Positions 16,117-18,583 of a DNA stretch of 18,583 nucleotides are shown here, in pieces. How positions within the stretch are numbered: the first letter of the stretch is position 1; each line of letters begins with the position of its first letter. Source of the DNA: Bacillota bacterium (GTDB lineage Bacteria > Bacillota > Limnochordia > Darwinibacteriales > DTU012); NCBI GenBank assembly GCA_012521805.1, contig JAAYLQ010000020.1, forward strand, positions 1 to 18,583, given 5' to 3'. The translations under genes and the position numbers were made by a program. Below the pieces are notes generated by a model. The model made no database searches, was not told where the DNA came from, and was given only the letters and a program-made list of their open reading frames with translations.

Positions 16117-16548
16117 AAGCACTGCTGTTATTCCTGCAGCCATAACCGGACCTACAGGAGCTCCACCAAAGAATGCTACTGAGATCACAACTCCAATCAG
16201 AATACCGGGAATTATGTCTGGTCTGATGCTGATTAAGGTGATTCCCTGAGCATTAAGGTAAGCACCGAGCAGCCCGCCAATCACCGCAAACAGCCCATAG
16301 CTGGAGGTCAGCGTTTTAACAAGCGCATTGAACGAAACCTTCCCATCTGCCAATGGAACTAAAATTGCCATTGTTAAGAATAAGAGCCCAGCTTCAATGC
16401 CGCGCCGTTCCAGTAGGGGATAAAACTGGTCAAGATTTAACACTCCTAAAACTAGAATGATGCCGCTGGCCGCAGCTAAAATATTGTTGCGGGTAATTAA
16501 GCCGATAATAAAAATTGCCAGCAGAGACCAGTTAATATTCAGAATCAT
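16096..16548 (-). CDS. UPF0756/DUF441 family membrane protein
   Basis: Small integral membrane protein of the uncharacterised UPF0756 (YtwI/YeaL, DUF441) family. The 150 residues form about four hydrophobic stretches (about 5-45, 52-66, 82-100 and 110-148). Family-like sequence includes GIEAGLLFLTMAILVPLADG, a Gly-rich middle (YGLFAVIGGLLGAYLNAQGI) and GILIGVVISVAFFGGAPVGP near the end. ATG at 16548 has an upstream GAGGAGGGG very close to it, so the effective pairing is probably with the outer GAGG (5-base spacing). The gene ends inside the desulfurase coding region. No promoter or terminator is evident. Confidence 0.9.
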   Translation of the reverse strand: MILNINWSLLAIFIIGLITRNNILAAASGIILVLGVLNLDQFYPLLERRGIEAGLLFLTMAILVPLADGKVSFNALVKTLTSSYGLFAVIGGLLGAYLNAQGITLISIRPDIIPGILIGVVISVAFFGGAPVGPVMAAGITAVLLMLIGS

Positions 16549-16634
16549 CCCCTCCTCGCAGTGCTCGTTAAATCGTATTCGGATCTAGAGCAGTTAATTC
16601 ATAAAACAAAATATCGGAGCAGGAGGCGATAACT

Positions 16635-17084
16635 ATTAACGGTTTTTTCGCTCAATTAGGTCAAAACTCTGTGCTGATTACAGCAATCACCGCTTGGGCG
16701 ATTGCCCAGATTACCAAGGTAATTACCTTTGCTTTGAAGGAGAAAAAAATCAATTTTCGCAGACTAGTAGGCACCGGAGGCATGCCAAGTTCTCATACTA
16801 CTTTTGTCACCTCCTTGGCAACGGGAATTGCTTTAAAAGAGGGCGTTGATACATCGATCTTTGCTCTGGCGGTAGTGTTTGCTTTGGTGGTAATGTATGA
16901 TGCAGCAGGAGTACGGAGGGCAGCTGGAAAACAGGCTCAGATTTTAAATCGAATCGTTGATGATATTTATAAAAAGGATTTTCATCCAGAACGGTTGAAG
17001 GAACTCTTAGGACATACTCCCTTTGAGGTTTTAGTTGGAGCAGTGTTCGGGATTGCCTATACCTATTTGTGTTTGACTCAATAA
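16635..17084 (+). CDS. Divergent PAP2 family membrane protein (YuiD-like, DUF212)
   Basis: Member of the divergent PAP2/acid phosphatase family (DUF212, YuiD), small membrane proteins of uncertain activity. Family features are AWAIAQITKV, the diagnostic GTGGMPSSHTTFVTSLATG, VVFALVVMYDAAGVRRAAG and LLGHTPFEVLVGAVFG. The GTG at 16671 gives 137 residues but a weak site. The frame is open upstream, and a perfect AGGAGG at 16621-16626 lies 8 bases before ATT at 16635, with no ATG, GTG or TTG in reach of it. Starting at ATT gives 149 residues and restores the N-terminal NGFFAQLGQNSVLITA segment expected from relatives. I therefore prefer the ATT start, with the GTG as the conservative alternative. 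Confidence 0.85.
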   Translation: MNGFFAQLGQNSVLITAITAWAIAQITKVITFALKEKKINFRRLVGTGGMPSSHTTFVTSLATGIALKEGVDTSIFALAVVFALVVMYDAAGVRRAAGKQAQILNRIVDDIYKKDFHPERLKELLGHTPFEVLVGAVFGIAYTYLCLTQ

Positions 17085-17087
17085 ATA

Positions 17088-17114
17088 GGAATCGGAGGCA
17101 GTGCCTCCGATTCC
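17088..17114. terminator. Bidirectional terminator hairpin between convergent genes
   Basis: Perfect inverted repeat GGAATCGGAGGCA (17088-17100) / TGCCTCCGATTCC (17102-17114) with one central base. It lies 3 bases after the PAP2 stop and 2 bases beyond the end of the minus-strand lipoprotein gene. Read on the minus strand it is followed by TATTTATT. On the + strand the downstream bases are less T-rich, so termination is probably better for the lipoprotein gene. Confidence 0.75.
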
Positions 17115-17116
17115 AA

Positions 17117-18085
17117 TTACTGTAATTCAAGAAGTTCTACTGTGATTGGTTTACTGCGGTAACCTACCAATACAGTAGAGTATGGCGCAACAGCGTAATT
17201 TGCCCTTGGTGGAATTGAATCCAGGTCATTCAGGTCATGGATAAACGTGCGGGTGTGACTATTGACAGAGCCAATCACACTGTAAGGTTCAAATGGTGAC
17301 GGCTGCCAATAGATATAGTATCCGTCTAGATCGGCAGCTGGACTTGGCTCCCACTCGAGAAAAACTTGATTACTGAAGTAATCTGCAGTTAATTTCGGTG
17401 GTGCTTCAGGCAGTACGTAAATTTCTGCTGTAATTGTCAGCGCTGTTAAGTAGGGATTCCAGATAATTGTTTGTTCGGTGAGGGGCTCAATTTTGATGGT
17501 ATCCCAAACACCACTATCGATTTTGTCCCCGACGCGGAATGATGCTGTGTATAGTTCAACGTTGAAATCATAGCTGCCTGGTGCTAGTTCATATTCGCCT
17601 TCCAGACTTTCTTCCAGTGATTCGCGGATAACTTCCTTATACTGATCGTTAAAATGGATTCTGGCGCGCATAATATAATCTGCGTGGGGATGGGAATCAA
17701 GATTGATAATCACCTTGACCTTTCCATGGGCAGGTTTGAGCTGAAAATTTACGCTGGTGGGCGTGTCTGGATAAACCACTACACCAGTAACCTTATCTTG
17801 ATACGTGATCTGCCCACTGCTGTCAATCAGCTGCAGCGAAACATCCCACTTTCCGATTGGTATTGTAAATTCTGCAGTAAGAACGGTACCAGCTACAACT
17901 ATTTCTTGGGTGATTTCATGTTTGCCGCGGGAGCAAACAATCTGTGCAGTCCAGCCTTCGTCGGCCGATACAGGTAAATTGAGAGCAGTAACAGCTAGCG
18001 TTCCATCACCTGAAATCCTTGGACCACATCCGACCAAGATTAGTGCTGTTGCCAGCAAGACCATCTTATGCAGTTGTGTTTTCAA
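17117..18085 (-). CDS. Lipoprotein with C-terminal fibronectin III-like domain
   Basis: Secreted lipid-anchored protein of unknown function. A basic N-terminus and hydrophobic stretch lead to the lipobox LVGC, with the lipidated cysteine at C20. Residues about 25-225 are rich in beta-strand patterns and look like two or three sandwich modules (e.g. IPIGKWDVSLQLIDSSG and LAPGSYDFNVELYTASF). Residues about 228-317 resemble a fibronectin type III domain (VFLEWEPSPAADLDGYYIYW). TTG at 18085 is chosen because AGGAGG (18098-18093) stands 7 bases upstream, giving 322 residues and a normal signal peptide; a TTG at 18109 has no such site. No enzymatic motif is seen. It has its own consensus promoter and shares a terminator with the convergent PAP2 gene. 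Binding to wall or surface polymers is only a guess. Confidence 0.85.
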   Translation of the reverse strand: MKTQLHKMVLLATALILVGCGPRISGDGTLAVTALNLPVSADEGWTAQIVCSRGKHEITQEIVVAGTVLTAEFTIPIGKWDVSLQLIDSSGQITYQDKVTGVVVYPDTPTSVNFQLKPAHGKVKVIINLDSHPHADYIMRARIHFNDQYKEVIRESLEESLEGEYELAPGSYDFNVELYTASFRVGDKIDSGVWDTIKIEPLTEQTIIWNPYLTALTITAEIYVLPEAPPKLTADYFSNQVFLEWEPSPAADLDGYYIYWQPSPFEPYSVIGSVNSHTRTFIHDLNDLDSIPPRANYAVAPYSTVLVGYRSKPITVELLELQ

Positions 18086-18120
18086 TACAATACCTCCTAA
18101 AACTCCCAATGGGCACTTTC

Positions 18121-18148
18121 ATTATACCACAAATCAGAAAATTGTCAA
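18121..18148 (-). promoter_or_regulatory. Consensus sigma-A promoter for the lipoprotein gene
   Basis: Minus strand TTGACA (18148-18143), a 16-base spacer, TATAAT (18126-18121). Both hexamers are perfect, and the spacer is one base short of ideal. The predicted start lies about 30 bases before the lipoprotein start codon. The -35 box overlaps the start of the cinA ribosome binding site on the other strand. Confidence 0.85.
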
Positions 18149-18164
18149 AGGGGAAGTGAAATAA

Positions 18165-18583
18165 GTGAAGGCTGAATTGGTTATGATCGGAACAGAACTA
18201 TTACTGGGCGAGACAATAGATACAAATGCCGCTTTTTTGGCACAAGAACTGGCCAAACTGGGAATTGACGTCTACTACAAATCAACAGTTGGTGATAACT
18301 GGCTGCGGTTGATCGAAGTGCTAGCGCAAGCTCTGTCCCGCTCGGATTTGGTAATTACCAGCGGTGGCCTTGGCCCCACTTTAGATGATTTAACGCGGGA
18401 AGCAATTGCCGCTGTAACCAATAGACCCCTTAAGCTTAACAATCTTGCTCTAGCAGCAATCGAAGAATATTTTAAGCATACCGACCGAACTATGAGTGAA
18501 AATAACCGCAAACAGGCCTATCTCCCTGAGGGCTCTGAAATGATCCCTAATCATTGGGGTACTGCTCCCGGAATCCTGCTGAA
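18165..18583 (+). CDS. cinA: CinA family protein, N-terminal part (cut by window)
   Basis: CinA-type proteins combine an N-terminal MoaB/MogA-like domain (COG1058) with, usually, a C-terminal nicotinamide-nucleotide amidase used in NAD salvage. Only about 139 residues are present, and the reading frame runs intact off the right edge. The diagnostic start MKAELVMIGTELLLGETIDTN and SGGLGPTLDDLTREA are both present. The start is GTG at 18165; AAAGGGGAAG (18147-18156) lies upstream at rather long spacing. In many Firmicutes cinA follows pgsA and precedes recA, so recA may lie just beyond the window. Here several extra genes separate pgsA and cinA. Whether the amidase domain is present cannot be seen. 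Confidence 0.94.
   Translation, partial: MKAELVMIGTELLLGETIDTNAAFLAQELAKLGIDVYYKSTVGDNWLRLIEVLAQALSRSDLVITSGGLGPTLDDLTREAIAAVTNRPLKLNNLALAAIEEYFKHTDRTMSENNRKQAYLPEGSEMIPNHWGTAPGILL

Noticed and set aside
17805..18164. 119-codon + strand frame opposite the lipoprotein, ending just before cinA.
   Set aside because: It is antisense to a protein with a clear signal peptide, lipobox and promoter, and it shows no family features.

Overview
The window looks like core chromosome of a spore-forming Bacillota (Firmicutes). The evidence is an FtsK/SpoIIIE translocase, a SpoIIP-domain protein, a YqhG/YqhH-type gene pair, and the order ftsK - rodZ-like - ... - rimO - pgsA - ... - cinA, which resembles the region upstream of recA in many Firmicutes. 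Base composition looks moderate by eye. A class cannot be assigned safely from sequence alone. I see no rRNA, tRNA, CRISPR array, insertion sequence, integrase or phage gene, so this is housekeeping DNA with some unusual members.

Layout. 31-6213 (+): ftsK/spoIIIE, a short RodZ-like HTH membrane protein and a UPF0182 membrane protein are tightly packed. They are followed by a SpoIIP-domain gene whose ribosome binding site lies inside a strong hairpin. 6293-7657 (+): murC, whose terminator lies inside the convergent neighbour. 7650-10352 (-): a SNF2-family helicase and a YqhG-like partner. 10560-12422 (+): rimO and pgsA, directly abutting. 12523-14561 (+): an unknown single-span membrane protein and a reduced FtsH-type protease, behind a structured leader. 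14659-16116 (+): a rhodanese-cysteine desulfurase fusion. 16096-16548 (-): a UPF0756/DUF441 membrane protein. 16635-17084 (+): a YuiD-type divergent PAP2 protein that probably starts at ATT. 17117-18085 (-): a lipoprotein with a C-terminal fibronectin III-like domain and a consensus promoter. 18165 to the right edge (+): cinA, cut by the window.

Shared themes are the envelope (MurC, PgsA, SpoIIP, RodZ-like, PAP2), chromosome handling (FtsK), translation modification (RimO) and sulfur transfer (the desulfurase fusion). Starts were chosen by Shine-Dalgarno position. Five of sixteen genes appear to start at TTG, one at GTG and one at ATT.

The points most worth following are: (1) the FtsH paralog that has almost no extracytoplasmic domain, next to a small protein predicted to have one; (2) the rhodanese-desulfurase fusion; (3) the SNF2/YqhG pair; (4) the hairpin over the spoIIP ribosome binding site; (5) the ATT start. 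None of these proves a new system. The first three are the best candidates for undescribed biology.
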